This document shows, in pieces, positions 51,863 through 59,956 of a stretch of 64,000 nucleotides of DNA. The notes beneath the pieces were generated by a model. It had not been told where the DNA came from, ran no database searches, and saw nothing but the letters and a program-made list of their open reading frames with translations. The DNA is from an uncultured Mycoplasmatota bacterium (GTDB lineage: Bacteria > Bacillota_I > Bacilli_A > RF39 > UBA660). The stretch's first letter is position 1. Each line of letters begins with the position of its first letter. Where the stretch lies: positions 16,330-80,329 of the forward strand of contig URWD01000001.1 of assembly GCA_900551525.1 (NCBI GenBank). Direction: 5' to 3'. The position numbers and the translations under genes were made by a program.

Positions 51863-52010
51863 GTACTTGAAAAAGTATAACAGAAAGTGTTTCTCGCTCT
51901 CGGATGGTGCGAGTAATAAATTATTCCGAGCGATAATGTTTCTCACTAACGGGTGGTGTGAGTAATAAATAATCCCGTTGTTTGCTCAATCTAAACATGT
52001 TGAGCTTTTT
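51863..52010 (+). ncRNA. Tandem-pseudoknot small RNA 2 (unrecognised family)
   Basis: Paralogue of the RNA just upstream. In copy C, CTCGC (51893-51897) pairs with GCGAG (51909-51913) and CTCGGA (51899-51904) with TCCGAG (51925-51930). In copy D, CTCAC (51942-51946) pairs with GTGAG (51958-51962) and AACGGG (51948-51953) with CCCGTT (51974-51979). The TGGT linker and GTAATAAATWAT loop are conserved. Helix sequences differ from those of copies A and B but remain paired, which is good evidence for the structure. A terminator follows at 51984-52010. Confidence 0.75.
51984..52010 (+). terminator. Terminator of pseudoknot RNA 2
   Basis: GCTCAA pairs with TTGAGC across a ten-base loop, followed by five T residues. 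Confidence 0.75.
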
Positions 52011-52082
52011 ATTTTGTATTTTTAACAAATAAATGTTTGCTTTTGCTATAAGAGTATGGTATTATATTAGTAGGTGGTTATA

Positions 52083-52940
52083 ATGGTTTATTTAAAAGAA
52101 TTTAGTTTAGTTAGTGAAAATACTGAAAATATAATTTTAAGTGAAGAAAAAAGAACATATTTTCATAATCAATATCCATTTAGAATATTTCCAAAAAAAG
52201 AATTTAAAGATATTAAATTTAGTGATGTAACTATACTTTATGGTGGTAATGGCTCTGGTAAATCAACAATTTTAAATATAATTGCTAATAAACTTAATTG
52301 TGATGGATCATTTGGGGTACATGGAGAAATGATGATGAAGTATTTGGAACATTGCAGATTTGAAACATCTATGGAATATTTTGAAGAAGCTAAGATAATA
52401 AGAAGCGATGATGTATTTGATTATATATCTAATGTAAGAAGAATAAATAACCGAGGATTTAGTCAAAGAGAAATGTTATTTAGAGAATACTTTGATAATA
52501 AAGATAAAACAATTGATGATATGAATGACTATCAAAATTTGAAAAATTCAATTGATGCTAAAAGAAAAAGTGCATCAAATTATGTTAGAAATAGAGTACT
52601 TGATAAAGATGTAAAAGAGCAATCTAATGGAGAGGCAGCCCTTATGTATTTTGTATCTGAAATAAAAGAAAATAGCTTATATTTACTTGATGAACCTGAA
52701 AATAGTATGTCTGCCGCGATGCAACTTAAACTCACTAAATTTTTAGAAGAATCTGCAAGATTCTTTAATTGTCAATTTATTATTGCTACTCACTCACCAT
52801 TTTTACTTGGTATGAACGGTGCCATAATATATGATTTAGATAGTGTTCCTGTTACAAATAAAAACTTCTGGGAACTTGAAAATATGAAACTATATTATGA
52901 CTTTTTTAAACAAAATTCAACGAAATTCGAGCAAATATAA
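52083..52940 (+). CDS. AAA-type ATPase, SMC/RecF-like fold
   Basis: A 285-residue ABC/AAA ATPase without membrane segments. Walker A is LYGGNGSGKSTILN (about residues 49-62), the signature-like stretch is EQSNGEAALMYF, and Walker B is LYLLDEPENSMSAA (about 200-213), followed by IIATHSPFLLGM, the His-switch. This is the AAA_21/AAA_15 type found in RloC, OLD-like and other small defence or repair ATPases. No partner nuclease is adjacent, so the role is unknown. The ATG at 52083 follows AGGTGG. Confidence 0.85.
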   Translation: MVYLKEFSLVSENTENIILSEEKRTYFHNQYPFRIFPKKEFKDIKFSDVTILYGGNGSGKSTILNIIANKLNCDGSFGVHGEMMMKYLEHCRFETSMEYFEEAKIIRSDDVFDYISNVRRINNRGFSQREMLFREYFDNKDKTIDDMNDYQNLKNSIDAKRKSASNYVRNRVLDKDVKEQSNGEAALMYFVSEIKENSLYLLDEPENSMSAAMQLKLTKFLEESARFFNCQFIIATHSPFLLGMNGAIIYDLDSVPVTNKNFWELENMKLYYDFFKQNSTKFEQI

Positions 52941-52990
52941 ATTTTCACATTTCTATCACATTTTTTTCACATTCGATTGTTAGTATTAGT

Positions 52991-53186
52991 TGTAGAGGTT
53001 TTCGGGAAAGACATTTTGTTTATTAATCATTAACTCTTTTACAAACCTTTCTATAATATAAATTATAGTCTTATAGTTCCTACAATATTAAGTATTAAAG
53101 TTTTCTTTTAAAAATATAAACAAATGTAATACTGTTGTTGAGTACCTTAAGAAAATCTCTACATGGATGCTGTTTGGCATCCTTTT
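52991..53186 (+). ncRNA. ssrS: Rod-shaped structured RNA, possible 6S RNA
   Basis: The two ends pair over 13 bp (52991-53003 with 53151-53163, one G-U pair). A second 12-bp helix (53011-53023 with 53116-53127, one bulge) lies inside and a small apical hairpin CTATAAT/ATTATAG at 53051-53068. An intrinsic terminator GGATGC/GCATCC with T residues (53165-53186) ends it. A rod of about 175 bases with a large internal unpaired area fits 6S RNA, which binds the sigma-A holoenzyme. I cannot match conserved 6S bases, so another class of long hairpin RNA remains possible. Its promoter is not obvious. Confidence 0.45.
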
Positions 53187-53252
53187 ATATTGCAATTTTT
53201 TTTGAATTTTGATAAAATTAATGTGAGCTAATTATATAAGTGGGTGAATTTT

Positions 53253-53498
53253 ATGGATAATAATACAACTATATTTAATGTCAAAGAATTAAGACAAGAA
53301 TTAATACTTATGACTATTAATGAAGTAATTGAAGCAATGGAGTTTAAGGGATATAATGCAACTAATCAGTTAGTGGGGTATCTTGCAACTGGTGATTTAA
53401 AATATATCACTACTTTTAATCATTCAAGAAGTAAATTATCTAAATTTGATAGAACTGAAGTGTTAATGGCAATTATTAATACTTACTTGGGTAAATAA
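53253..53498 (+). CDS. ireB: IreB family regulatory phosphoprotein
   Basis: An 81-residue protein of the UPF0297/YrzL family. The whole sequence follows the family: TTIFNVKELRQELILMTINEVIEAMEFKGYNATNQLVGYLATGDLKYIT, then RSKLSKFDRTEVL. IreB is phosphorylated by the Ser/Thr kinase IreK in Enterococcus. The ATG at 53253 lies after GTGGGTGA; the upstream GTG belongs to that site. It overlaps ruvX by one base. In Bacillus the same order starts behind alaS, which is missing here. Confidence 0.95.
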   Translation: MDNNTTIFNVKELRQELILMTINEVIEAMEFKGYNATNQLVGYLATGDLKYITTFNHSRSKLSKFDRTEVLMAIINTYLGK

Positions 53499-53920
53499 TG
53501 AGATACTTGGGTTTAGATTTAGGAACCACAACATGTGGTGTTGCAATAAGTGATAAAACAAATACTTTAGTAAGTCCTCTTAAACTTATAAAATTTGCTC
53601 GGGAAGATTATGATGAAGCTTTAAAAGAAGTGCTTTTTATAATAAAAGAAAAATCTATTGATGTGGTTGTCTTGGGACTACCTAAAAACATGGATAATAC
53701 CATGGGCTTTGCTGCAGAAAGAAGTTTGAACTTTAAAAAGAGCCTTGAAGAAGAAAATATAAAAGTAGAACTTCAGGATGAAAGACTTACATCAGTTGAA
53801 GCTATAAACATTATGAAGAATAATGGTCTTAAGCAAATAAATAAAAAGAATAAAACTGATATAATATCAGCAACTTTAATACTTGAAGCATATCTAAAGA
53901 AGGTAAATTATGGTAAATAA
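53498..53920 (+). CDS. ruvX: Holliday junction resolvase-like protein (YqgF/RuvX)
   Basis: A 140-residue RNase H-fold protein. The first active-site Asp is in YLGLDLGTTTCGVAISD (residues 3-19); the VVVLGLPKNMDNTMG and DERLTSVEA blocks follow, and the last Asp is in KNKTDIISATLIL. Involved in pre-16S rRNA 5' end processing and perhaps Holliday junction resolution. It overlaps ireB by one base and the DUF1292 gene by 11. Confidence 0.95.
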   Translation: MRYLGLDLGTTTCGVAISDKTNTLVSPLKLIKFAREDYDEALKEVLFIIKEKSIDVVVLGLPKNMDNTMGFAAERSLNFKKSLEEENIKVELQDERLTSVEAINIMKNNGLKQINKKNKTDIISATLILEAYLKKVNYGK

Positions 53921-54176
53921 GTTAATAATTGATAATAAAAATAAAGATACATATAAAATAATTATGAAAGTATCTACGAATGATGGAGAATATATTATTT
54001 ATACTAAAAATGAGTTAAATAATATTGGTGATACAATTTGTTATGCAGGAAAATATGAATTAGATGATGGTGTGCAAAAAATATTGCCAATAGAAAGTTC
54101 TGAAACTCTTGAGAATTTAGATGAAATATTTAGACAAATAATAATGTTATTAAATAAAAAGGAAAGTAGTGATTAG
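53910..54176 (+). CDS. DUF1292 protein (YrzB-like)
   Basis: An 88-residue acidic protein corresponding by position and pattern to Bacillus YrzB: short beta-rich sequence with TYKIIMKVSTNDGEYIIYT and an ending DEIFRQIIMLLNKKE. The function is unknown. Overlaps ruvX by 11 bases and precedes mltG without a gap. Confidence 0.85.
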   Translation: MVNKLIIDNKNKDTYKIIMKVSTNDGEYIIYTKNELNNIGDTICYAGKYELDDGVQKILPIESSETLENLDEIFRQIIMLLNKKESSD

Positions 54177-55229
54177 ATGAAAAAAAATAAAAAATTAATT
54201 GTGATACTTAGTGTAATTGTGGGTTTAATTTTAGTTGGTATAGTAACCCTTATGATTTTACTTAGTCCAGTTAGTAAAAGTATTGATATTGTGGAATTTA
54301 CTGTAAAAAAAGGTGAAGGTAAAGAAAAAATAGTGGAAAATTTAAAAGATGCAAAACTTATTAAAAGTAAATATGCAACATTTATATATATAGTTTTATC
54401 AGGTAAGAAGAATTTACAAGCTGGTAGTTATGAATTTTCACGTAATATGAGTGTGAAAGATATTATAACTAGTTTAAGTACTGGCGATGTAGTAAATGTT
54501 AAAAGAGATGAAGTAAGAATTACTTTTAAAGAAGGTGATACTTTAAAGAATTTTGTTACGATGGTTGCAAATGAAACAAATATTGATTATGATGAAGCTA
54601 TAAAAAAACTTAGCGATAAAGCATATTTGAAAGGTTTAATAGCTGATTATTGGTTCTTAACTGATGATATACTTGATGAAGATATATATTTTCCTTTAGA
54701 AGGTTATTTATATCCTGAAACATATAATTTTTATAAGGAAACAAATATAGAACAAGTAATAAGAAAAGTACTTAATGTAACAAAAGAAAGATTAGAACCA
54801 TTAAAAAGCAAAATAGAAAATAGTAAATATAATATTCATGAATTATTAACTATTGCTAGTATTGCTGAAAAAGAAGCAAATACAAATAGTGATAGAGCAA
54901 TGGTTACACAAGTAATTTATAAGAGATTAGGACTTAATATGGCACTTGGAATGGATGTTACAAGTTACTATGGAGTTCAAAAAGAAATGACTGAGGCTAT
55001 AACACAACTTGACTTAAATGATAAAAACCCTTATAATACTAGAGTTACTACATTTATTGGACTTCCTGTTGGACCTATTTGTAATCCATCTATTGGAAGC
55101 ATAAATGCAGCATTAGAACCAGCTGATACTGACTACTTATATTTTGTAGCGGATATTCTAACTGGTAAAGTATATTTTGCTAAAACAAATGAAGAGTTTA
55201 ATGCTTTAGTTAAAAAATATGTAAAGTAA
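54177..55229 (+). CDS. mltG: Endolytic transglycosylase MltG
   Basis: A 350-residue membrane-anchored murein lytic enzyme that terminates glycan strands. There is one N-terminal helix (about residues 7-29), a LysM-like region (FTVKKGEGKEKIVENLKDAKLIKS) and the catalytic YceG domain with LEGYLYPETYNF, IASIAEKEAN (the catalytic Glu), AMVTQVIYKRLGLNMALGMDVTSYYG and the final ADTDYLYFVAD. It follows DUF1292 directly. Same order as the Bacillus yrrL locus. Confidence 0.96.
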   Translation: MKKNKKLIVILSVIVGLILVGIVTLMILLSPVSKSIDIVEFTVKKGEGKEKIVENLKDAKLIKSKYATFIYIVLSGKKNLQAGSYEFSRNMSVKDIITSLSTGDVVNVKRDEVRITFKEGDTLKNFVTMVANETNIDYDEAIKKLSDKAYLKGLIADYWFLTDDILDEDIYFPLEGYLYPETYNFYKETNIEQVIRKVLNVTKERLEPLKSKIENSKYNIHELLTIASIAEKEANTNSDRAMVTQVIYKRLGLNMALGMDVTSYYGVQKEMTEAITQLDLNDKNPYNTRVTTFIGLPVGPICNPSIGSINAALEPADTDYLYFVADILTGKVYFAKTNEEFNALVKKYVK

Positions 55230-55240
55230 AGGTGAAAAAC

Positions 55241-55834
55241 GTGAAAGAACAAATATTAGAAATGGAAAATTATGCATCTGAGCATAATGTACCAATTATT
55301 GAAAAGAAATCTATAGCATTTATTATGAAATATATCAGAGATAATAATATTAAAAATGTCTTAGAAATAGGTAGTGCAATTGGATATTCTGCAATACTTA
55401 TGGCATCATCTAATCAAGAAACTATGGTTACAACAATTGAAAGAGATGAAACTAGATATATGGAATGCCTTAAAAATGTTAAGAAATGTGGCATGGATAA
55501 GAAAATTAATGTTGTATATCAAGATGCATTAGAACTTAATTTATCTGAAGATTTAAGATACGACTTAATATTTATCGATGCAGCTAAAGGACAATATACA
55601 AGATTTTTTGAAAAATATAAAAATTTCTTAAATCCAAATGGTGCTATTATAACCGATAATATTAAGTTTCATGGCTATGTTGGTGAATCAAATAAATTAG
55701 ATAAAGGTAACTTAAAAAGTTTAGTGGAAAAAATAGAAAAATATATTGAATTTTTAAAGACAAATACTGAGTTTGATACTGAGTTTTATGACATTGGTGA
55801 TGGACTTTCAGTAAGTACTTGGAAACATGAATAA
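55241..55834 (+). CDS. trmR: tRNA 5-hydroxyuridine methyltransferase (TrmR)
   Basis: A 197-residue SAM-dependent O-methyltransferase. The SAM motif is VLEIGSAIGYSAILMA (about residues 42-57), and YDLIFIDAAKGQYTRFFE with TDNIKFHGYVG carry the metal and substrate residues. In Bacillus the homologue YrrM methylates ho5U34 to mo5U34 of tRNAs. The GTG at 55241 follows AAAGGTGA; an upstream GTG at 55232 belongs to that site. Next to the two U32-type proteins that make the ho5U substrate. Confidence 0.9.
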   Translation: MKEQILEMENYASEHNVPIIEKKSIAFIMKYIRDNNIKNVLEIGSAIGYSAILMASSNQETMVTTIERDETRYMECLKNVKKCGMDKKINVVYQDALELNLSEDLRYDLIFIDAAKGQYTRFFEKYKNFLNPNGAIITDNIKFHGYVGESNKLDKGNLKSLVEKIEKYIEFLKTNTEFDTEFYDIGDGLSVSTWKHE

Positions 55835-56588
55835 ACTTGTTACAGTTACAAATAAAGATTATATAAGTAAATTAAAAAAAGAGGATGTAACACTAGTTTA
55901 TCCTCTTAGATTTTTTTCCACTGGTTATGAAGAATATTTTGACATAAGTGATATAGATGATTTTGTTTTAATAAATAGAATACTTACTGATAGTGACCTA
56001 GATAAACTAGAGGTAATGCTTAAAAATAGTCATATAAAAGGGATTATATTTGATGATTTAGGTATGCTTGATGTAATAAAGGATTTAAATATAACTAAAA
56101 TACTTCTACTTGATCATATTGCTAATAATAGTAAATCTGTTAATTACTATTTAGAATATGTAGATAGTGTTGTGGTATCTAGTGATTTAAGTAAAGAAGA
56201 AATTAAATTAGTTGTTAAAAATGCAAATAAAAAAGTAGTTGTTTTTGCTTTTGGCCTTAAAGCACTTATGTATTCAAGAAGAAATTTAGTTACTAATTAT
56301 GAAAAACACTTTAAAATAGAAGAAAATAATATATTGGATGCAAGCATTAATAATAAATATTTTAAATTTATTGAAAGTAAGGAAGGCACTAAAGTGTATG
56401 CTTATCCATATTATAATGCTTTAGAATTACTTGATCTAGATAATGTTTTATACTTTTGGTATGATCCAATTCTTTTAGATGTTGAAAATATTATAAAAGT
56501 TCTTCATGGTGATACAAAAAGTATTGAAACAAGTTCTATATTTCTTGATAAAAAAACAGTATATAAAGTAGGTGATTTAGATGCCTGA
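55827..56588 (+). CDS. U32-family protein, TrhP1-like
   Basis: A 253-residue protein corresponding to YrrN in Bacillus. It has a TIM-barrel-type pattern (LEVMLKNSHIKGIIFDDLGMLDVI, then VVVFAFGLKALMYSRRNLVTNYEKHF), but no cysteine cluster. With the longer U32 protein it is thought to form the prephenate-dependent tRNA uridine-34 hydroxylase. It overlaps trmR by eight bases and the next gene by eight. Unlike the longer one, its sequence is quite divergent, so the call leans on position. Confidence 0.78.
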   Translation: MNKLVTVTNKDYISKLKKEDVTLVYPLRFFSTGYEEYFDISDIDDFVLINRILTDSDLDKLEVMLKNSHIKGIIFDDLGMLDVIKDLNITKILLLDHIANNSKSVNYYLEYVDSVVVSSDLSKEEIKLVVKNANKKVVVFAFGLKALMYSRRNLVTNYEKHFKIEENNILDASINNKYFKFIESKEGTKVYAYPYYNALELLDLDNVLYFWYDPILLDVENIIKVLHGDTKSIETSSIFLDKKTVYKVGDLDA

Positions 56589-57756
56589 GTTACTAGCGCC
56601 CGCTGGGGATTTTGAAAAAATGAAGTTTGCATATCTTTATGGTGCAGATGCCATTTATTGTGGTGGTCAAAATTTTAGTTTGAGAGCTAATGCTAAGAAC
56701 TTTAGCTTAGAAGAACTTAAAGAAGCCACAGAGTATGCCCATAGTTTAAATAAGAAAATATATGTTACTGTTAATATTGTATTTCATGATGATGATTTAA
56801 ATGGCTTAGAAGATTACTTAAAGTACTTAGATAGCATCCATATTGATGGCATTATTGCAAGTGATATTACTGTAATTAAAGCTTGTCAAGAGCTTAATTT
56901 GAATTTAAGTGTATGTTTGTCTACGCAAGCTAGTACTTTAAATAGCAGAGCTGTGAGATTTTGGCAAAAACTTGGAGTTACACGTGTGGTTTTGGCTCGT
57001 GAAGCTTCTCGTGAAGATTTAATTAATATTGCTAAAACTGGCATTGAAATTGAAACATTTATTCATGGTGCTATGTGTACTTCTTTTAGTGGTAAATGCG
57101 TTTTATCAAATTATATGACTAATAGGGATTCAAACCGTGGAGGATGTGCTCAAGTTTGTCGCTGGGAGTTTGATACAGATAATGGTGTTAACTTAAGCAT
57201 TATGCCAAAAGATTTAAATATGGTGCCATTTATTAAAGAACAAATAGATTTAGGTGTTGCTTCCTTTAAAATTGAGGGAAGAATGCGCTCTATTTATTAT
57301 GTTTCAACAGTGCTTCTTGCTTATAGAAGAATGATTGATGCCGCTTTAAATGGAACTCTTACTTTGGAAAAAGAAAATTACTATTTAAAAGTGTTAAATA
57401 GATGTGCAAATAGAGAATCTACACCACAATTCTTTGATAAATTACCTGGAGAAAATGAGCAATATTGGAACGGTAGAACTGAAGTTTCTAATCAAGATTT
57501 CTTGGGACTGGTTTTAGATTATGATGAAAGTACTAAAATGGCTACCTTAGAAGTTAGAAATTATTTTGAAAGTGGTTATGAAACTGAATTTTTTGGACCA
57601 AATCATGAAACATTTAGTTATATAGTTAATACAATATATGATGATAATAATGAAAAGATAAATGTTTGTAATCATCCAAAAAGTATTGTTAAATTACCTG
57701 TAGATGCTAGGTTAGAAAAAAACGATATGATGAGATTAAAAATGATTGACAAATAG
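56581..57756 (+). CDS. U32 peptidase-family tRNA hydroxylase (TrhP2-like)
   Basis: A 391-residue U32-family protein. The start MPELLAPAGDFEKMKFAYLYGADAIYCGG is typical, and the middle contains the family's His/Cys motif, FIHGAMCTSFSGKCVLSNYMTNRDSNRGGCAQVCRW (shown here only as HGAMC, GKC and GGCAQVC), which likely binds an iron-sulfur cluster. In Bacillus the homologue YrrO works with YrrN to hydroxylate uridine-34 of tRNA before TrmR methylates it. It is the end of the ireB-to-trhP run; greA has its own promoter inside its last codons. Confidence 0.9.
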   Translation: MPELLAPAGDFEKMKFAYLYGADAIYCGGQNFSLRANAKNFSLEELKEATEYAHSLNKKIYVTVNIVFHDDDLNGLEDYLKYLDSIHIDGIIASDITVIKACQELNLNLSVCLSTQASTLNSRAVRFWQKLGVTRVVLAREASREDLINIAKTGIEIETFIHGAMCTSFSGKCVLSNYMTNRDSNRGGCAQVCRWEFDTDNGVNLSIMPKDLNMVPFIKEQIDLGVASFKIEGRMRSIYYVSTVLLAYRRMIDAALNGTLTLEKENYYLKVLNRCANRESTPQFFDKLPGENEQYWNGRTEVSNQDFLGLVLDYDESTKMATLEVRNYFESGYETEFFGPNHETFSYIVNTIYDDNNEKINVCNHPKSIVKLPVDARLEKNDMMRLKMIDK

Positions 57757-57774
57757 AGTATTTTATAGTATGAT
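57746..57774 (+). promoter_or_regulatory. Promoter of greA
   Basis: TTGACA (57746-57751), 17-base spacer, TATGAT (57769-57774). The -35 overlaps the end of the U32 gene. Confidence 0.82.
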
Positions 57775-57811
57775 TATGAACTGTAAAATAAATTAAAAAG
57801 GAGATAAATTT

Positions 57812-58279
57812 ATGAAAAAAGAAAATACATTTATTATGACTGCTGAAGGTTTCTTAGAAGCTGAAAACGAATTAAATGAACTTAAAAATGTTCGTCGTCC
57901 AGAAGTAATTAAAGCTTTAAAAGAAGCTAGAGCATTAGGGGACTTATCAGAAAATGCTGACTATGATGCAGCTAGAAACGAACAAGCTATAATTGAAGCA
58001 AAAATTCAAGAACTTGAATATAAACTAGAACATGCTGAAATTATTGATAATAAAGGCAAAAATGAAGTTAGTTTAGGTTCAACTGTTACAATAAGTTATG
58101 ATGATGGTGAAGAAGAAGAATATAAAATAGTAGGTTCAATGGAAGCTGATCCGTTTGATAATAAAATATCTAATGAATCACCTTTAGGTATAGCTCTTCT
58201 TAAACATAAAATTGGTGATGCAGTTGAAGTTGCTAGTCCAAATGGTGGATATACAATAAAAATTGTAAAAATAGCTTAA
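57812..58279 (+). CDS. greA: Transcription elongation factor GreA
   Basis: A 155-residue factor that rescues backtracked RNA polymerase. The N-terminal coiled coil carries the acidic tip in KEARALGDLSENADYDAARNEQA (residues 44-66, with D and E residues of the DLSENADY motif), and the C-terminal FKBP-like domain has VSLGSTVTISYDDGEEEEYKIVGSMEADP and GDAVEV. AAAAGGAG precedes the ATG. Own promoter. It belongs to the conserved Bacillus yrr-greA region. Confidence 0.97.
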   Translation: MKKENTFIMTAEGFLEAENELNELKNVRRPEVIKALKEARALGDLSENADYDAARNEQAIIEAKIQELEYKLEHAEIIDNKGKNEVSLGSTVTISYDDGEEEEYKIVGSMEADPFDNKISNESPLGIALLKHKIGDAVEVASPNGGYTIKIVKIA

Positions 58280-58304
58280 ATTCTAAGGAATTAAGCTTAT
58301 TTTC

Positions 58305-58333
58305 TTGTAAAATAAGTGAAGTTATATTATAAT
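58305..58333 (+). promoter_or_regulatory. Promoter of tig
   Basis: TTGTAA (58305-58310), 17-base spacer, TATAAT (58328-58333). The tig ribosome binding site starts about 13 bases downstream. Confidence 0.75.
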
Positions 58334-58358
58334 AAAGTAGTTAAGGAAGGAAGTATTT

Positions 58359-59603
58359 ATGAAAAACGTACATGAAGTTGAAATTAAACTTGAAAATGAA
58401 TGGGTATCTGCTCTAGATGCTGTATTTAAAAAGAAAAACAAAGAAGTTAAAATTGATGGTTTTAGAAAAGGAATGGCAAGTAAAGAAATTTATTTAAAAC
58501 ATTTTGGTATTGAATCATTATATGCTGATGCAATTGATGCTTGTATAAGTGTTGCATATAAAAAAGCATTGGATGCTGAAAAATTAATACCAGTTATTGA
58601 ACCACAAGTTGATGTTACTGGAATTAGTGATACAAATGTTATTTTTAAATTTACAATTATTACTAAACCAGAAGTTACTCTAGGGGATTACAAAAACTTA
58701 AAAGTTAAAAAAGAAGAAACTAAAGTAACTGATGAAGAAGTTGAACATGAAATTGAACATATGAGAAGTCATATGGCTGATGTTGTTGTTAAAGAAAATG
58801 GCACAGTTGTTGAAGGTGATACTGCAGTTATTAGCTTTACTGGTGTAGTTGATGGTAAAGAAGTTGAAGGTGCTAAGGGAGAAAATTATCCTTTAGAAAT
58901 TGGAAGTCATTCATTTATTCCTGGTTTTGAAGAAGGCGTAGTAGGAATGAAGGCTGGAGAAACTAAAGAATTAAATCTTAAGTTCCCAGAAAACTATGTT
59001 GAAGAATTAAAAGGTAAAGAAGTAACATTTACTGTAACAGTAAACGAAGTTAAAACAAGAGTTTTACCTGAAATTAATAAGGATTTCTTTGAAGATCTAG
59101 GATATGAAGATGTTAAAGATGAAGCTGGATTAAAAGCTAAAGTTAAAGAAGAATTAGTCCATGAAAAAGAACGTCATTTAGAAGATGAATTCATGGATAA
59201 AGTTTTAGAAGCTGCTGCTAAAAATATGAAAGTAGAAATTAATCCTGAAATCGTAGAAGAAGAAGTTCATAGAATGATTAATCAATATGCTGAACAATTA
59301 AAAATGCAAGGTATGGATTTCAATGAATTTATGAAAATAACTGGTACTAAAGAAGAGGATTTACATAAACAAATGGAACCAGAAGCTGAAAAACGTGTTA
59401 AATATCGTTTCATGTTAGAAGCTATTGCAGAAAAAGAAGATTTAAAATTCACTAAAGAAGAAGTTGAAGCTAGAGCTGATGAAATTGCTGCATCTTATGG
59501 TGTAGATAAAGCTGAACTTCTAAAAGCTTATGGTTCAATGGATGTTATTGAATATGATATGAAAATGCATAAAGCATTAGAAATATTAAAAGAAAATAAC
59601 TAA
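58359..59603 (+). CDS. tig: Trigger factor
   Basis: A 414-residue ribosome-bound chaperone and prolyl isomerase. The N-terminal ribosome-binding domain has the signature VKIDGFRKGMASKEIYLKHFG (residues 30-50; F-R-K-G-x-x). The FKBP-type isomerase domain (about 145-230) has GDTAVISFTGVVDGKEVEGAKGENY and GFEEGVVGMKAGETKE. A helical C-terminal chaperone domain follows. Length is normal. AAGGAAGG lies just before the ATG. A short terminator follows the stop. Confidence 0.97.
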   Translation: MKNVHEVEIKLENEWVSALDAVFKKKNKEVKIDGFRKGMASKEIYLKHFGIESLYADAIDACISVAYKKALDAEKLIPVIEPQVDVTGISDTNVIFKFTIITKPEVTLGDYKNLKVKKEETKVTDEEVEHEIEHMRSHMADVVVKENGTVVEGDTAVISFTGVVDGKEVEGAKGENYPLEIGSHSFIPGFEEGVVGMKAGETKELNLKFPENYVEELKGKEVTFTVTVNEVKTRVLPEINKDFFEDLGYEDVKDEAGLKAKVKEELVHEKERHLEDEFMDKVLEAAAKNMKVEINPEIVEEEVHRMINQYAEQLKMQGMDFNEFMKITGTKEEDLHKQMEPEAEKRVKYRFMLEAIAEKEDLKFTKEEVEARADEIAASYGVDKAELLKAYGSMDVIEYDMKMHKALEILKENN

Positions 59604-59604
59604 G

Positions 59605-59626
59605 AGGCTTGAGAAAGCCTTTTTTC
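59605..59626 (+). terminator. Terminator of tig
   Basis: AGGCTT pairs with AAGCCT across a four-base loop, then a T run. Confidence 0.85.
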
Positions 59627-59633
59627 TTTGCAT

Positions 59634-59738
59634 AAAAAAATGACATTTAGTCAAAGACTAAATGTCTGTAACTTATATAAGGCAGGCATTCAACGTACTA
59701 AATTGAAAGCTTCCTATTTTATGCAAACTTTATTTGCT
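59634..59738 (-). ncRNA. Orphan copy of the antisense RNA (type I antitoxin-like)
   Basis: On the minus strand a promoter TTGACA (59773-59768), 17-base spacer, TAATAT (59750-59745) precedes a transcript of about 105 bases. It ends in the terminator GACATTTAGTC/GACTAAATGTC (11-bp stem, three-base loop) and seven T residues (the plus-strand A run, 59634-59640). The sequence is closely similar to the RNA at 60040-60148. No toxin-like frame overlaps it on the plus strand, so it appears to be an orphan or a trans-acting copy. Confidence 0.7.
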
Positions 59739-59848
59739 AAATATATATTAACATTTTTAAAATTTTATGTCAATATAATATAGCTAAAAATATCAATAAG
59801 AATAATAAAATAAAGTTAAAAAATAAACTTAAAATATGCTTATAATGC

Positions 59849-59877
59849 TTGCTTTATTTGGATGACTATGATATACT
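59849..59877 (+). promoter_or_regulatory. Promoter of the toxin-like gene
   Basis: TTGCTT (59849-59854), 17-base spacer, TATACT (59872-59877). The predicted start is about 59884, immediately before the leader segment that can pair with the 3' part of the same transcript. Confidence 0.7.
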
Positions 59878-59956
59878 TTTCTCATAGGAAATAATTCAAT
59901 TGTTGAGTGTCTGCCAAATCTTATTACTTTAATTAATAGAGAGGAGGCTTGATACA

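Noticed and set aside
51640..51980. CRISPR array
   Set aside because: The repeated units are only four, differ in sequence in a compensatory way, have no spacers of even length, and each pair has its own promoter and terminator.
51584..52010. preQ1 or guanidine-III riboswitch
   Set aside because: Both are pseudoknots of similar size, but the conserved loop bases (TGGY, GYAATAARWWAT) do not match, and there is no downstream gene under control; each unit is closed by its own terminator.
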